From Urechis unicinctus (Eukaryota > Annelida > Polychaeta > Xenopneusta > Urechidae), in the NCBI GenBank assembly GCA_034190875.2, contig CM067354.1, positions 7,478,795 through 7,542,794 on the forward strand: a DNA stretch of 64,000 bases. Reading direction: 5' to 3'. Below are positions 23,101-34,414 of this stretch, piece by piece. Each line of letters starts with the position of its first letter. The first letter of the stretch is position 1. Both the position numbers and the translations under genes were made by a program. The notes beneath the pieces were generated by a model, which saw only the letters and a list, made by a program, of their open reading frames with translations, was not told the DNA's origin and did no database searches.

Positions 23101-24232
23101 ATCAACACCACGCCAACACCACATCAACATCACGTCAACATCACGTCAACACCACAACAAAATCACGCCAACATCCCATCTACATCACGTCAACACCACA
23201 TCAACATCACGTCAATACCACCTCCACATCACGTCAACACCACGCCAACACCTGATCAAAATCAAGTCAATACCTCATTAACACCACGCCAACACCACGC
23301 CAACACCAATTAAACATGACGTCAACACCACGCCTAAACAACATCAGCATCACGTCAACAACACATCAACACCACATCAACATCACGTCAACACCACATC
23401 AACACATCAACGACACCTCCACATCACGTCAACACCACGCCAACACCTGATCAAAATCAAGTTAATACCTCATTAACATAACGCCTACACCACGCCAACA
23501 CCAATTAAACATGACGTCAACACCACGCCTAAACAACATCAGCATCACGTCAACAACACATCAACAACACATCAACCTCACGCCAACACCCCATCAACAT
23601 CACCTCAACACCACGTCAACACTACGACAACACCACGTCAACCTCATGCCAACACCCCATCGACATCACGTCAACACCACGCCAACACCACATCAACATC
23701 ACATCAACAGCACGCCAACACAACATCAACATACCGTCATCAACACAACAACAACACATCAACAACACGTAAGCATCACCGCATCACGTCAACACCACGC
23801 CAAGACCACAACAACATCACATCAGCACCACGCCAACGCAACATGAACACCACGCCAACACAACATCAGCATCACATCAACAACACATCAACAACACATC
23901 AACAACATGTAAACACCCCATCAACATCACGTCAACACCACGCCAACACCACATCAACATCACGTCAACACCACGTCAACACATCAACGACACCTCAACA
24001 TGACGTAAACACCACGCCAACACAACATCACTTTAACACCACGCCAACACCACATCAACATCACCTCAACACCACATCAACATCACGTCAACACCACGCC
24101 TACACAACATCAACATTCCGTCAGCACCACGGCAACACCACCTCCACATCATGTCAACATCACGTCAGTACCACATCAACAACACAGCAACACCATGACA
24201 TCACCATCTCCACATTACACCAACACCATGAT
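23101..24232 (-). repeat. 11-bp minisatellite abutting BBOX1-like acceptor, copy 1
   Basis: About 1.13 kb of variants of CAACATCACGT and CAACACCACGC. The unit is 11 bp, so every plus-strand frame encodes a similar H/Q/N/T/S-rich 11-residue cycle; the long open frames here are not genes. On the gene strand the array ends 4-5 bases before the AG acceptor at 23096. Confidence 0.95.
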
Positions 24233-24239
24233 AGCTATT

Positions 24240-24780
24240 ATTTCACAATTGATCTCAGTGTGATTCCTTATTGAACTTTGGTATGGTAAGTACACGGTTC
24301 AACTGGTAATGGAAGAGTAAACTTCCGACAAAATTCTTTTTTTTTTCAATCCGCATGGTAGAAAGCTAGAATTTTTTTCTTCTTATTACTTGCGTTGCCT
24401 CAACATCTCTGAACTGTTGGTAAATTGTGACACACAAGACCAACACTAACTAAAAAATATAAGGAGCCATTCTACAAAGAACGTTCGACTCAGATAGCAC
24501 CCATATCTCTGTGGCATTCATCTCGATTGTGTGTCAACGAAAGGGTAATGCTTTGCAGGGCAAACATTTGCATATTACACTGTTTCCGTTACTGTTCTAA
24601 GGCATGTCCCTGTCCAAAGCCGACCTATGCTAGTTCCCACAAGGCCTATGTTTATTGTTCTCGTCTATCGCTCTTCTCTTGGAGACTACCAACACCTGGG
24701 GTCATATATCACCGTTATGTTAGTACAGGCACTTCAGTTTCGAAAGCTAGCTTTTGACCCTCCGGGGGGGGGGGGGGGTA
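24240..24780. other. intergenic, no gene recognised
   Basis: Shared with 53300-53850. It includes poly-T/poly-A runs and a G-run at 24764-24778. A plus-strand frame (24527-24757) recurs in the second copy but has no recognisable domain. Confidence 0.45.
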
Positions 24781-25170
24781 AAACTTTCTCAGGTGTTGCA
24801 ATTGCTGTCACTAGGTTAAATAAATAGTGACTCCAGTTCGTGTCAAAACACACGCATCCAACCCACAAACACCTCTTACAGCTTACAAATAGCATCAATA
24901 AAATCCAACACCTACGACCGACCCTCACCCGATTATTTTGCGGGCTGTGTTCGCAGTGGTTGTTGTTTCAGAAGCTACAGTTATCTGTTCACGCCCGCCG
25001 CAAATGGGCACATATATACGAACATATAAATACACACATGTATCATATTTCGTTTACTCCTCCCTCTCTCATCCTCTCTCAATCTTTCCTTCTGCATTTT
25101 TCAAAATCGCTGCTATAAGCGTCAAACATTATGTAACTCCACGCCATTGTTGCCTTATTTCGCTAGCTTT
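24780..25170 (+). repeat. dispersed block AACTTTCTCAGGTGTTGCAA, copy 1
   Basis: About 390 bp, present at 33105-33490, 41870-42255 and 53845-54240, with a truncated form at 13133. Every copy occupies the same position in its cassette, so this is a cassette part rather than an independent mobile insertion. Confidence 0.85.
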
Positions 25171-25204
25171 AGAATAGATCGCTTTGATAAATGACAGTCC
25201 GATG

Positions 25205-25410
25205 TTCTTTCACCTGTCAGTGGATCCCTTAAATATGTTGAACAAGGTGACATGCTACGTGAAGATCAAAGAGCAGCTGTAGATGAACCTACAGAGGAAT
25301 TAGAGGATGTCAATATTTATTATCAGCCGTCGAAATGTAAATGGACTAATGACATCGTAAGGGAATACAAAAGTGGGTTTTCTCATGAGAAGCAAGCAAA
25401 TCTTACTTAA
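25205..25410 (+). other. recurrent unidentified open frame (LREDQRAAVDE), copy 1
   Basis: Encodes GDMLREDQRAAVDEPTEELE and VNIYYQPSKCKWTNDIVREY, ending in stop after KQANLT. The same frame is kept in four copies (also 34191, 42956 and 54254). Acidic then basic, no membrane segment, no family recognised. The first part is open from 54254 in the fourth copy, with a one-base difference here. Confidence 0.35.
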
Positions 25411-25419
25411 CGAACAGAA

Positions 25420-26340
25420 AACACAAACCATGCTGTTATCACCCAGAATGCAATTGATATATTATCCAAAGATACAAGTGATCTATTTATTAAAACCGCA
25501 CAAAACCTGTAAGGACTGTGAAATGAAAATAATTGAATACTGTAAGACTAAAAATAAGTACAGGTGTGCTAGAAAAGGTCCAGTATCATATATAAGATGC
25601 TGGAATATGCATAATCAAACAAAACCACAAAATGATGCAATAATATTTACCAATATCCAGATAAGGCATGCCAAAATCAACCCAAGTTTCTGATACTACC
25701 ATCCCCGCCCAGAATACTAGCATGCATGCCCATTTTCAGTGATATATCTCCGTATCAACAATCAGGTGCATTACAGCAAATCATTTATTGTCAAATTATT
25801 TATCCAGAACAGTGATCTCTTCAATGTAGACTAAACACGCAATATTATCATACAAAAACATCTGAATAAATTTGTTAGCGTTCCACTTGTTCCTCTATGG
25901 TAACCACAATTGTCAGGTACGAAACAAGGCCTTCCAACAAAAAAATTCTTAGCATCGTTTTTCCTTCTTAGGGATAACAATTTTTCAGCTAAGATGGAAT
26001 AACTAACATATATCTGATAAGGATAGAGTTGATAAGCACAACAAATTCAGTCAACAATTTCTTTATACCGGCAGCCTGTATTGAATGAAATCATTAGGTC
26101 TGATCATTGGGCAGTAAAGGCGGATGCAATCAGGGTTAATATGTGCATATAACCCAGGTGTAATTACCTGTTACTCCAAGGAATAATTGTTGTCAGGATA
26201 GTACATAATTGTGAGGCAAGCTATATCAAACTAATGAATGGTATCTCTCCCCATCCCCGATTTCAGGGATGTTGGGAAAAATAACAGGCAACAGTTTAGT
26301 CGACAACGAAGACATACAATAATCTGGAACTGTACTTCCG
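25420..26340. other. intergenic, no gene recognised
   Basis: Includes a basic plus-strand frame (25373-25693) duplicated at 54435-54755 and containing PHKTCKDCEMKIIEYCKTK. A different frame of the same DNA encodes NAIDILSKDTSDLFIK. Probably a relic of an old coding exon; not assignable. Confidence 0.35.
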
Positions 26341-26345
26341 AAACC

Positions 26346-26466
<121 letters not shown>

Positions 26467-26579
26467 CGTATTTGTGCGGCGTAGTTGTGCGTGTACGTTT
26501 GAAACTATGTATGTAAGTGAGTAATTAAGATGTAAGAGTCGATGTAAAATGTTGTATCCCTCTATTTTATACTGGGTTC

Positions 26580-28630
26580 TTATTGACCATCAGTAGGGAA
26601 GTATACAGCCGACAGAAACACGTAAGTATGTATTGTTGTCACGTGATCGTCCAATGGAACAGGATATCCCACAAAACGGACTTCTCTGAAACCCGCATCT
26701 GACAAGCTGCTGAGAACAAAGTTCATATTTAGATTAATGCAAAGGTATTTCTTCTCATTAACGTAGTAGTGGTCGTAGTTAAGGACGATGACAAGCAGCA
26801 AGGAACCACCGGGCCTCAGACAGGAGGCAATCTTATCCAATTTCTGCCTGTAATCATCGAAGTCTTCGCAAACTGACGTCAGAGCAAGAATGGCAGTAAC
26901 ACAGTCCACAGGGTAGAGAAGTTCAGTGCCCGGGGAGTCGTCGTGGAGATCCAGTCGCTTAACCTGTTTGATAGTGCTCCTTACTCTGCACGCCACTTCC
27001 TCTGCTGTGATGTTGAATACAATATCTCACATGTTATATTCAGTCACAGATGCATTGACTCACTCTTAAAGTGGTCAATAAACTGTATAAAGTATCATAA
27101 TTAAGCTACTTGAGTACTGCAGCATCGAAACCATTGTTCTGTTTAAGTATCCTGTTACTGAAGATTAATCATTAACAGCAGTAATTAATCTTACTTATCT
27201 CCCGCCTTCCTTTTGCCCCACGAAAGTGAAGAACTGCGACCAATCATGAGCATCTTGGTGTCTTTCTAGCCATTTCTTTATCTCCGCCAAGCTGTGTTCA
27301 TTGACGTCAACCATGATAATGTCGTCAAATATCTTACTGCCGCTCATAATGCCATGAATATTAGGTCCCGAGCAGAGGTCCAATAACAACCTACTGCCTC
27401 TATGTCGTCCTGAAAGATTACATTGGTAATAAATGTAAGGTATTTCTACATGTGAAAAGAAAACGAAGAACTAATTGATCTATGCAATTGTGTGAATTGA
27501 TCATTGAAACTACAAATCATACAGAGCGAGATTGAGAGAGAGAGAAGGTTTATTTTATCTTCATTCAATATGTATACATAATGTTTAATCATGGTAAATA
27601 AGTGTTGACGATGATGGGAGCAGAAGTCGTGGACTTATTTTTCTCCCTCATATTCATACATTAATAATAATGAAACATTACAATTACAATACCAATAAAT
27701 TATATTTAACATGATAACATGGGCAAGTATACATTTGTTACATAGCATTCAATTGTTCAATTGGAGTAATGCACTTTTCAAAGATATATTCGCCTTAACA
27801 TTTTGTTTGAAGAACGATATCGATTTGGCACAACAGTTTGTCATGAAAATAACTGCCAGTATAGACTATAGGGTCTTCTTGCGAATCTGTGTCCAACATT
27901 GTTGTACATAATACAATTGGATACGTCTTGTATGATAAGTATGGACATTTGATTGCAAAGTGAACTTGTCATTGAATATATTTGGCAACATTTTATGGAT
28001 GAATTCATATATGAAGAGGTTATATATAAACAATTCATATACATTCGACAAGTTAGCTTCGTTGAATAAATCGTGGGTATGATCCCTGAAACCTGCATAA
28101 AATACGAACTGCTTCATCTGATATGTTATGATATTCCAGCGAGTTCGTCAGGACGATTATAATTATCGGCATGTCCATGCTACGATGAAAAGACCCGATA
28201 ATGGAAGATAACCAACGAGGTACAAAATGGTAATGTTCTAAAAAGCTGTGATACAGCAATCATTTTCCCACTTAACTTCAAACGCTGTAACTGGCTGATT
28301 CACAACTGACGTTGTTCTGGGAGACGTCTTAGACAGCATGCACCTCGACTGTTGTTGCTGTTGTTATTTCAATGATTGCTGCTTGGCAACCCAGGCCGGG
28401 TACGGCGTTCACCTCGAGTGAGGGTGGACTACCCTTACATAGTACAGGTATTATCCTTTCTTTTACAACTCGAATATTCTAATATTTTACCTGATGAGAA
28501 TTCATCATGCAGCCACTTCATCAGTCTCGCAAAGTAGTAACGGCCCAGAGTAATCCCTCCTGACACGAGACTATCAGGTATACTTGGTGATTCCTCAAAC
28601 AAGGTAACGATCGCCAAATAGCCCCGCGAA
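26580..28630 (-). pseudogene. NNMT/PNMT-like methyltransferase copy B, splice sites lost
   Basis: Exon 1 remnant 28491-28630 (LGRYYFARLMKWLHDEFSS), exon 2 27199-27409 (LDLCSGPNIHGIMSGSKIFD, with one extra Leu codon) and exon 3 26580-27012 (433 nt, open, ending PTDGQ). The coding frames look sound, but the intron between exons 2 and 3 has lost both borders: donor GTAAGT is ATAAGT and acceptor TTCAG is TTCAA. Exon 0 with the start codon, and the acceptor and first 18 or so bases of exon 1, are missing through the same deletion as in copy C. The signal after the stop is AATAGA. It is probably not translated as a full enzyme. Confidence 0.85.
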
Positions 28631-28639
28631 GTTTTTCCG

Positions 28640-29203
28640 TGCCTCACCAGCTAGGCTAGTATTATTTGTTCCGTTCGCTGGAATTCCGAATCAGCCCATA
28701 TTGGTCGCCTCTCTAAGTCAGTCTGATTTGTTTGTACCCACTTAAGCCATTAAGAATCCTACAGGAAGCTTCCCATTGCCTGCGTCACTCTGAAATGGAT
28801 GTCAACGTCCAACCACGTGACATGATGTCGTGGCCGGATCTCAGTATGTCATGCTAAAAAGAGGTACTTGATTACATAATCTCAGCAATGGCAAGCCATA
28901 TTTTATAGAATAGTATTCTGAGAATGCGCACGTAGAACATTTCAATGTAAGCCTTGACAATTGTATAACACGTATAAAAGAAAGATTTTATACACATGTC
29001 TATATAATGACGTAGGATAGGAGTCAGCTATAATTCGCCTGTAGCTGGCGTACAACGTGACAGTGTGTACATTATCGCTTATCCACACGGAATCTTTTCT
29101 AAAGTTTTAATTCATGAAAATTCAGTCCGAACGAATCTATCAAAGAGGTCAAAAGGACACACAACATTAGAAACCATGTTAATTTGTGTTAATATATACC
29201 TAT
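28640..29203. other. intergenic, no gene recognised
   Basis: Homologous to 37420-37980, 47930-48340 and 58290-58700. The order of the short strings is kept and no conserved coding frame is seen. Confidence 0.5.
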
Positions 29204-29718
29204 TGTCGTAACGTGATCTGTGGTGTGGAGATGCACACGATACGCACTTGTAATAATGAAGACTCGAACTCCAGGTGTAGGGTTTATAACAACTTGAACT
29301 TTATTTAACTGTTTTCAACTTTCGAATTTCAGATGTAACTTAGCCTAAATTTAAGAAAGAGATGTGTTGAGCTGGGAGGCCAGGAGAGAACTGATTTTGA
29401 AATATAAGTTGCTTCCCTCAATGACTAAGCCACGCCATTCCAATTCTCATGGGACATGCCGTAGCCAGGTCTGTGAGGGTTGGGGCTATCGGGCGTTGCC
29501 TGGGCAGGAAGGTCATGTGGCTCTGGAATATGGGGTATGTATGAGGAGAGAGGGGAAGTGGCAGGTGACATGTAGATCACTTGTGGATCTGGGAAACTGG
29601 GGCGTATAATTAATATAAGCTGTTGGGGGTTACTCCATGAACTGATGACTGAGAGGGTACGTTATGATGAAGGGTAGGTTTGTTATGAATTTGGCACTCA
29701 ACATATCCCTCTCCTTTT
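29204..29718 (-). mobile_element. 3' LTR plus polypurine tract of an LTR retrotransposon, unit 1
   Basis: Read on the minus strand: a polypurine tract (AAAAGGAGAGGGATA, 29704-29718) directly precedes a 500-bp segment that starts TGTTGAGTGCC and ends ACGTTACGACA, that is TG...CA termini with short inverted ends. An AATAAAGTTC near its end fits a poly(A) signal in R. This is the standard layout of a 3' LTR. Remaining internal sequence may extend toward 30.4 kb; no coding domain survives. A matching 5' LTR was not found. Confidence 0.65.
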
Positions 29719-30505
29719 AAGTGGATGAATATCCACAAAAGAAACTAGGTCCCTTCATGGTAGAAAAAAGAATCATGGGGATATTCTAAACTATGGGTAG
29801 GTTGGTAAGGAAATGACTGTGTACTGAGTCGAAATGTGGAATACACATTCCAGTGTACATTATATCAGAATTGTTAAATCTTACTGTAAAAAACAATTCT
29901 AGTCGGAAACTGGCACTATTGATGCCGAAGCATCGATAGCGCCAGCAGGAGCATTGTGCGACACTCCTAACCCTTGTGAATCCGAGCCAAGCAGAGAGTT
30001 GGCCTCTCTGTGCACCTCAACGCTAAAACTAATTAACATTGGGAGCCTACCTGGCGTGGAATTTTAGGTGGTGAAGGGGAGAGAAGCAAGATTAGACATG
30101 CAACAGTAAACCTGACTATTCTAAAGGGGGAGAAAGTTATACCATTGGAATATAAATATAGCCTGAGCAAGTCATGGTCGTTTTACTTGCATCTAAACTA
30201 GCAAAGCAAGGCTGATGGATAACAAGTCCTAGTCGATTCACTTGCGTATGCCCACTGCTTGCATTTAAGCTGAAAATTTTACGTTAAAAACCCCCTAAAT
30301 GTGATTCAATCATTTACACAATAAGAATTATTATGGACGTGAGCTTTCCGAACTGGTGGGTCCATTCGATCCAGGCAGCGACGTGATACTTGAAGATCCT
30401 CCGCCGGTTGATCATGTCGTAGACAGGACTCGCTCGTCAACGCCTCCCCTGGCTGAAAGTGACCAAAGACGCTGTCTAGTCCACTACGGTGTCTCTAAGT
30501 GCGAA
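29719..30505. other. insertion remainder, no coding domain
   Basis: Copies D and E lack this sequence (they pass from TTATCCGCTCGG to CTAGTCCACTACGG), so it was inserted in the ancestor of units 1 and 2, perhaps together with the LTR. No protein domain recognised. Confidence 0.5.
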
Positions 30506-30508
30506 TAG

Positions 30509-30595
<87 letters not shown>

Positions 30596-30608
30596 CGACG
30601 ACGACGAC
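30509..30608 (+). repeat. TGA trinucleotide array B
   Basis: A nearly pure TGA run followed by GACGACGAC variants, at the same cassette position as the other arrays. Confidence 0.95.
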
Positions 30609-30705
30609 AACGACTACAATGTTAACAAAGAAGATCATAAAAACAAATTGAATGTTTCATAAGATTATGATGTTCGTCATAATGATGATAATGCTGCAAG
30701 TCGCA

Positions 30706-30990
30706 TATATCTCCTACAGACAACAACACCGGCAAATGTCAGATAATGAAGTTCAAAGGTGAAGGAACATTTTGTGGTAATGTTTCTAACACATACATCT
30801 GTACAAAGCCTCACAGTCATTATTAACAATTTCATTAAACTTATTGAAACCTATATGACAAAATAATCGTTTGGGCATGGATAAATCGCCATTGTTATTT
30901 TACTGGTGTTACAGGTATACAACATACAGACAGTTTGTTCCATCGTGCTGGGGACATCTGGGTAGAAGATAAGAGTTCCTTTACCAGCCT
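30706..30990 (+). pseudogene. P2X7-like domain fragment, unit 1
   Basis: Only the end of the first exon (about 30710-30774, LQVAYISYRQQHRQMSDNEV) and the second exon (CYRYTTYRQFVPSCWGHLGR, then stop) remain. The 5' part, including the CC and CIT.HP motifs, is deleted and the junction lies against the TGA-rich flank. The second-exon acceptor is changed from ACAG to ACTG. The off-frame VPLPACAV tail is present as in the other copies. Confidence 0.6.
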
Positions 30991-31423
30991 GTGCTGTTGT
31001 AATAATGAATAAAATATGATGCTCAAAATTTACTTCCTTGTATGTGCGTGCATTGGCGCTGTCAGGGTCAAATATTGGTAATGTGATGGAATGGCTTCCA
31101 TCAATTGGCTGAGAGAAACCCTATCACCATAATCAAGGTTCTTTGGTTTGAAAATGGCAAAAGACAGATCAACGTTGACATGGCCTTAATAAAAAAAACT
31201 TCAGCAAGAAAGTGTTAGAACAATGGACCGATTTTGGTCATTACTTTTAATGTATTTTTTCTTATCGGTAAAATATATCATATCCTATGTTCAAATAATT
31301 TTTGGGTATTTCTCAACCAATTTCACACAAAAATCTAGGTAAATAAAACGAAACGTTTGAGATATAATGCTAAAAAGGCTTTTGGTCATTCAAGATCATT
31401 TAAAGCATTAATCAAATAATTTC

Positions 31424-31660
31424 TCACAATGTTGAGGTGGCAATTGTTAGTTGACCTCGGAATTCAAGAAAACACTCCTGTGATGTGCTAATGTCAAACT
31501 CATCTAATCTGTATAGTTCGTCGGCCAAAGCTGCCATATCAACCATGAATAGTATGATGTCTTGCTGAAGCTCATTGCACAATGTTTTTATGTGGTACCG
31601 CGATGAGTAGGTCCAGTAACCTACTGCCTCTATGCCGTCCCGAAAGATTTTCTTATTTAT
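31424..31660 (-). pseudogene. chimeric methyltransferase-exon fragment, unit 1
   Basis: The frame is open for about 75-80 codons. It starts in DNA matching the NNMT-like exon 2 start but is read in a different frame (DGIEAVGYWTYSSRYHIK), then continues QQDIILFMVDMAALADELYR to a TGA. The acceptor equivalent is changed from TTTCAG to TTTCGG. Counterparts at 12.4-12.6 kb (stops) and 40.2-40.4 kb (7-base deletion) are not open, so coding is doubtful. Confidence 0.4.
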
Positions 31661-32689
31661 AATTTAGAATTAGCAGGAGGTTTGAACATTGTTCTTTTTC
31701 TGTCTAATAGAGGTAGGGTGGATTTTGGAGTAGCAGATATAATCAATTATGGCACATATCCTTAAGCATAGGACGCACTGTTAATTACATTGCTATGGTG
31801 CCCAGATATGACACAATCCAGCCCAACGTCCAAGATTGTGATATTTTACCGGAGGCGATTTCAAAAGTTTTAGCGGCCCATTGTGCACTCCTCGCCCATT
31901 GTTTTTGTTAATTTGGAGTCTTCTCAGACAATGTCAATGCCACCGAAGAGGTATGTGTATATTTCGTTGAAGAAACAATGCAAGAGGTAGGGCTCTTGTC
32001 ACATAAGGGGATATTCTAGAGAAAGTTGGAATGGAATGTCTTTTTTGTTACAGCAAATGAAATGTACAGGGGGATGTTTTTTTCGTCACGTCAGTCAGAA
32101 CTGTTGAAATTGTCATCAAAACACATCGCTGAAACAACTACAGTAATAATCCCATGTAATTGTCAATGTATTGTAATGCTTCATGGATGATCACAAAATT
32201 TTTGTATGTACACAGTACACAGACGGACACAAAATAACATTGTTTACAGCGATATACAGTAATAGTTTACAAGTAATAAGAAGAGAACAACAGTTATACT
32301 TGTTTAAAGCCAAACATTGCTTAGACCGAACCAAAGACATATTTAAATGAATGATAAAGCAAATGTCGATAACGTTGGTGTTGGTGATCAGGAAGACTCG
32401 TTGATAAAAATGGTTTTCGTTTATCAATTACACCTATATATAACCGCGGACAGTATGTGCGATCAAGCCTGGCAGAGACGGGGATCATAACGTTATGCCC
32501 AGATGAAAGCAGTACATGTGCTTTATGTATCATTAACATCATTAGCAGATATTTTTCCTTGTGATAGCAAACACCATAAACCTCTCTTAACTGTGTTAAC
32601 GCAGGTGATCATGAAGATCGCCGATGGTGTGATGACAATGCCGGAAAACTATGTGGATACATATTTTAAATCGTGGCAATGTGACATTA

Positions 32690-32850
32690 TGAGAATGTCT
32701 GTACTTGCACACCACAACCGCGAGAATGTGTCCTCTAGTGCAACCGAAACTCGAGAATGTGTTCACATGCAAACCACAACCGCGAGAATATGTACACTTG
32801 CACCATATAACCTCAAGAATGCGCACCTGTGCACGCTATAACTGCGAGGT
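32690..32850 (+). repeat. 31-bp degenerate minisatellite, unit 1
   Basis: CGAGAATGTG-type cores recur at 32690, 32721, 32752, 32783, 32813 and 32844. The plus-strand frame through it (ENV/REYV repeats) is periodic, not a gene. Duplicated at 41456-41616. Confidence 0.8.
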
Positions 32851-33104
32851 TGAATGTGGGCAACTGCGACGGCGAGCTTGTAATCGGGAGCCATCGTCAT
32901 TGAGAGAGTTAATTCATTTCGCCCGCCAGATGGCGCCTCGGGTATGCTAGAATCGAACTGTAGGCGCACCTTACTGGGAGTAAATAAGGTTAACCGCAAG
33001 AGCTCCTCCGGGTGGTTTACTGCGACGGTAACATGATAGCGTCACCAGGCGGCTTTCCATTGACGAACCTGCGAGAGCATCACCCGCCAAGTGCTTCATT
33101 ATTC

Positions 33105-33490
33105 AAAACTTTTTCATGTGTTGCAATTGCTGTCACTAGGTTAAATAAATAGTGACTCCAGTTCGTGTCAAAACACACGCATCCAACCCACAAACACCTC
33201 TTACAGCTTACAAATAGCATCAATAAAATCCAACACCCACGACCGACCCCACCCGATTATTTTGCGGGCTGTGTTCGCAGTGGTTGTTGTTTGGGAAGCT
33301 ACAGTTATCTGTTCACGCCCGCCGCAAATGGGCACATATATACGAACATATAAATACACACATGTATCATATTTCGTTTACTCCTCCCTCTCTCATCCTC
33401 TCTCAATCTTTCAAAATCGCTGCTATAAGCGTCAAACATTATGTAACTCCACGCCCTTATTGTCTTATTTCGCCAGCTTTAGAATAGATC
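33105..33490 (+). repeat. dispersed block AACTTTTTCATGTGTTGCAA, copy 2
   Basis: The same block as 24780-25170 with a short deletion (the TTCCTTCTGCATTT part is missing). Confidence 0.85.
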
Positions 33491-33564
33491 ACTTTGATAA
33501 ATGACAGTGCGATGTTCTTTCACTTGTCGGTGGAACCCTTAAATATGTTGAACAAGGTGACATG

Positions 33565-34190
33565 TGTTATGATTGACGCCTTAGGCCAGGCTCCCCCTGT
33601 GGAGTAGAACCATGTGTCATAATGTGGCGGTCTAAAGTCATAACGGTTTAAAGTGATAATATTTGACCTCCGCCAGGTCACGTGACGAGTGTTCTTTGAT
33701 GTTGCCGAACCCTTTGAAGTTTAGAATTAGTTGTTGGCGGTCAGTCTAATTTATGCATGTATGTTAATGTTCTGGGGCCAAATGGAAGGCCATTTCAGTT
33801 TAAGTCACATTATATGTAATCTCCTGTGTAATGTTAATCGTATGTTTATATGTAAATGTCTTGGCCAACTGAAAGGCCATTCAAGTTTAAGGTGATTCGC
33901 CTTACATATAGCTTAGTGAATTCATGATGAATTAATGAAGCGTCTGCCCATTTGGTCGCACGCCAAACGAAATAGTATATAAAGACCTCAAGAACTGAGG
34001 AGAGGATAATTCGGAATTCGGAAATCAGAGAGACCAACCCGCTGCGTTGTCGTTATTCATTACCAACTATCTCTCTGGTGCGGAGTCTAGCAGTAGTGTA
34101 AAGTCTAATTCAGGGACTACACTCTGTGAAGCCGAACACGCAGAATGTCTTTGTGCTAGTGCATATCCAATCTAGGGTATGTTCATAGCA
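33565..34190 (+). mobile_element. solo LTR (626 bp) with 5-bp target-site duplication, unit 1
   Basis: The segment starts TGTTATGATTGACGCC and ends GTTCATAGCA (TG...CA). It is flanked on both sides by ACATG (33560-33564 and 34191-34195). The uninterrupted site is seen at 25.25 kb and 54.31 kb (GTGACATGCTACGTG). It contains a TATA-like TATATAAAG at 33976 followed by a GA-rich start region. Together these define a complete LTR left after recombination. No internal retroelement sequence remains. Confidence 0.9.
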
Positions 34191-34414
34191 ACATGCTACG
34201 TGAAGATCAAAGAGCAGCTGTAGATGAAGCTACAGAGGAATTAGAGGATGTCAATATTTATTATCAGCCGTCGAAATGTAAATGGACTAATGACATCGTA
34301 AGGGAATACAAAAGTGGGTTTTCTCATGAGGAGGAATCAAATCTTACTCCGTATCAACAATCAGTTGCATTAAAGCAAATCATTTATTGTCATATTGTAT
34401 ATCCAGAACAGTGA
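34191..34414 (+). other. recurrent unidentified open frame (LREDQRAAVDE), copy 2, split by solo LTR
   Basis: The same frame as 25205-25410, but its 5' part lies left of the solo LTR at 33565-34190. The insertion falls exactly between GDM and LRED. Confidence 0.4.

Noticed and set aside
23101-24232. A CRISPR-like array, because of regular short repeats
   Set aside because: Units are contiguous with no unique spacers, and the context is an animal genome with introns.
23038-24274. Long H/Q/N/T/S-rich open frames (also at 51565-53155), which might suggest a low-complexity protein
   Set aside because: The DNA is an 11-bp tandem array; since 11 is not a multiple of 3, all plus-strand frames give similar cycles. 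It lies in an intron of the minus-strand BBOX1-like gene.
28435-28647. Treating a GTG at 28647 or 37424 as the start codon of methyltransferase copies B and C
   Set aside because: Comparison with D and E shows that the true start exon is deleted and that this stretch is deletion-joined flank; a nuclear animal gene would not be expected to start at this GTG.
32503-32841. Plus-strand frame (112 codons, duplicated at 41269) starting MKAVHVLYVSLTSLADIFPC as a small secreted protein
   Set aside because: It runs through the 31-bp minisatellite, its sequence identity only reflects the recent 8.77-kb duplication, and no splice or family support was found.
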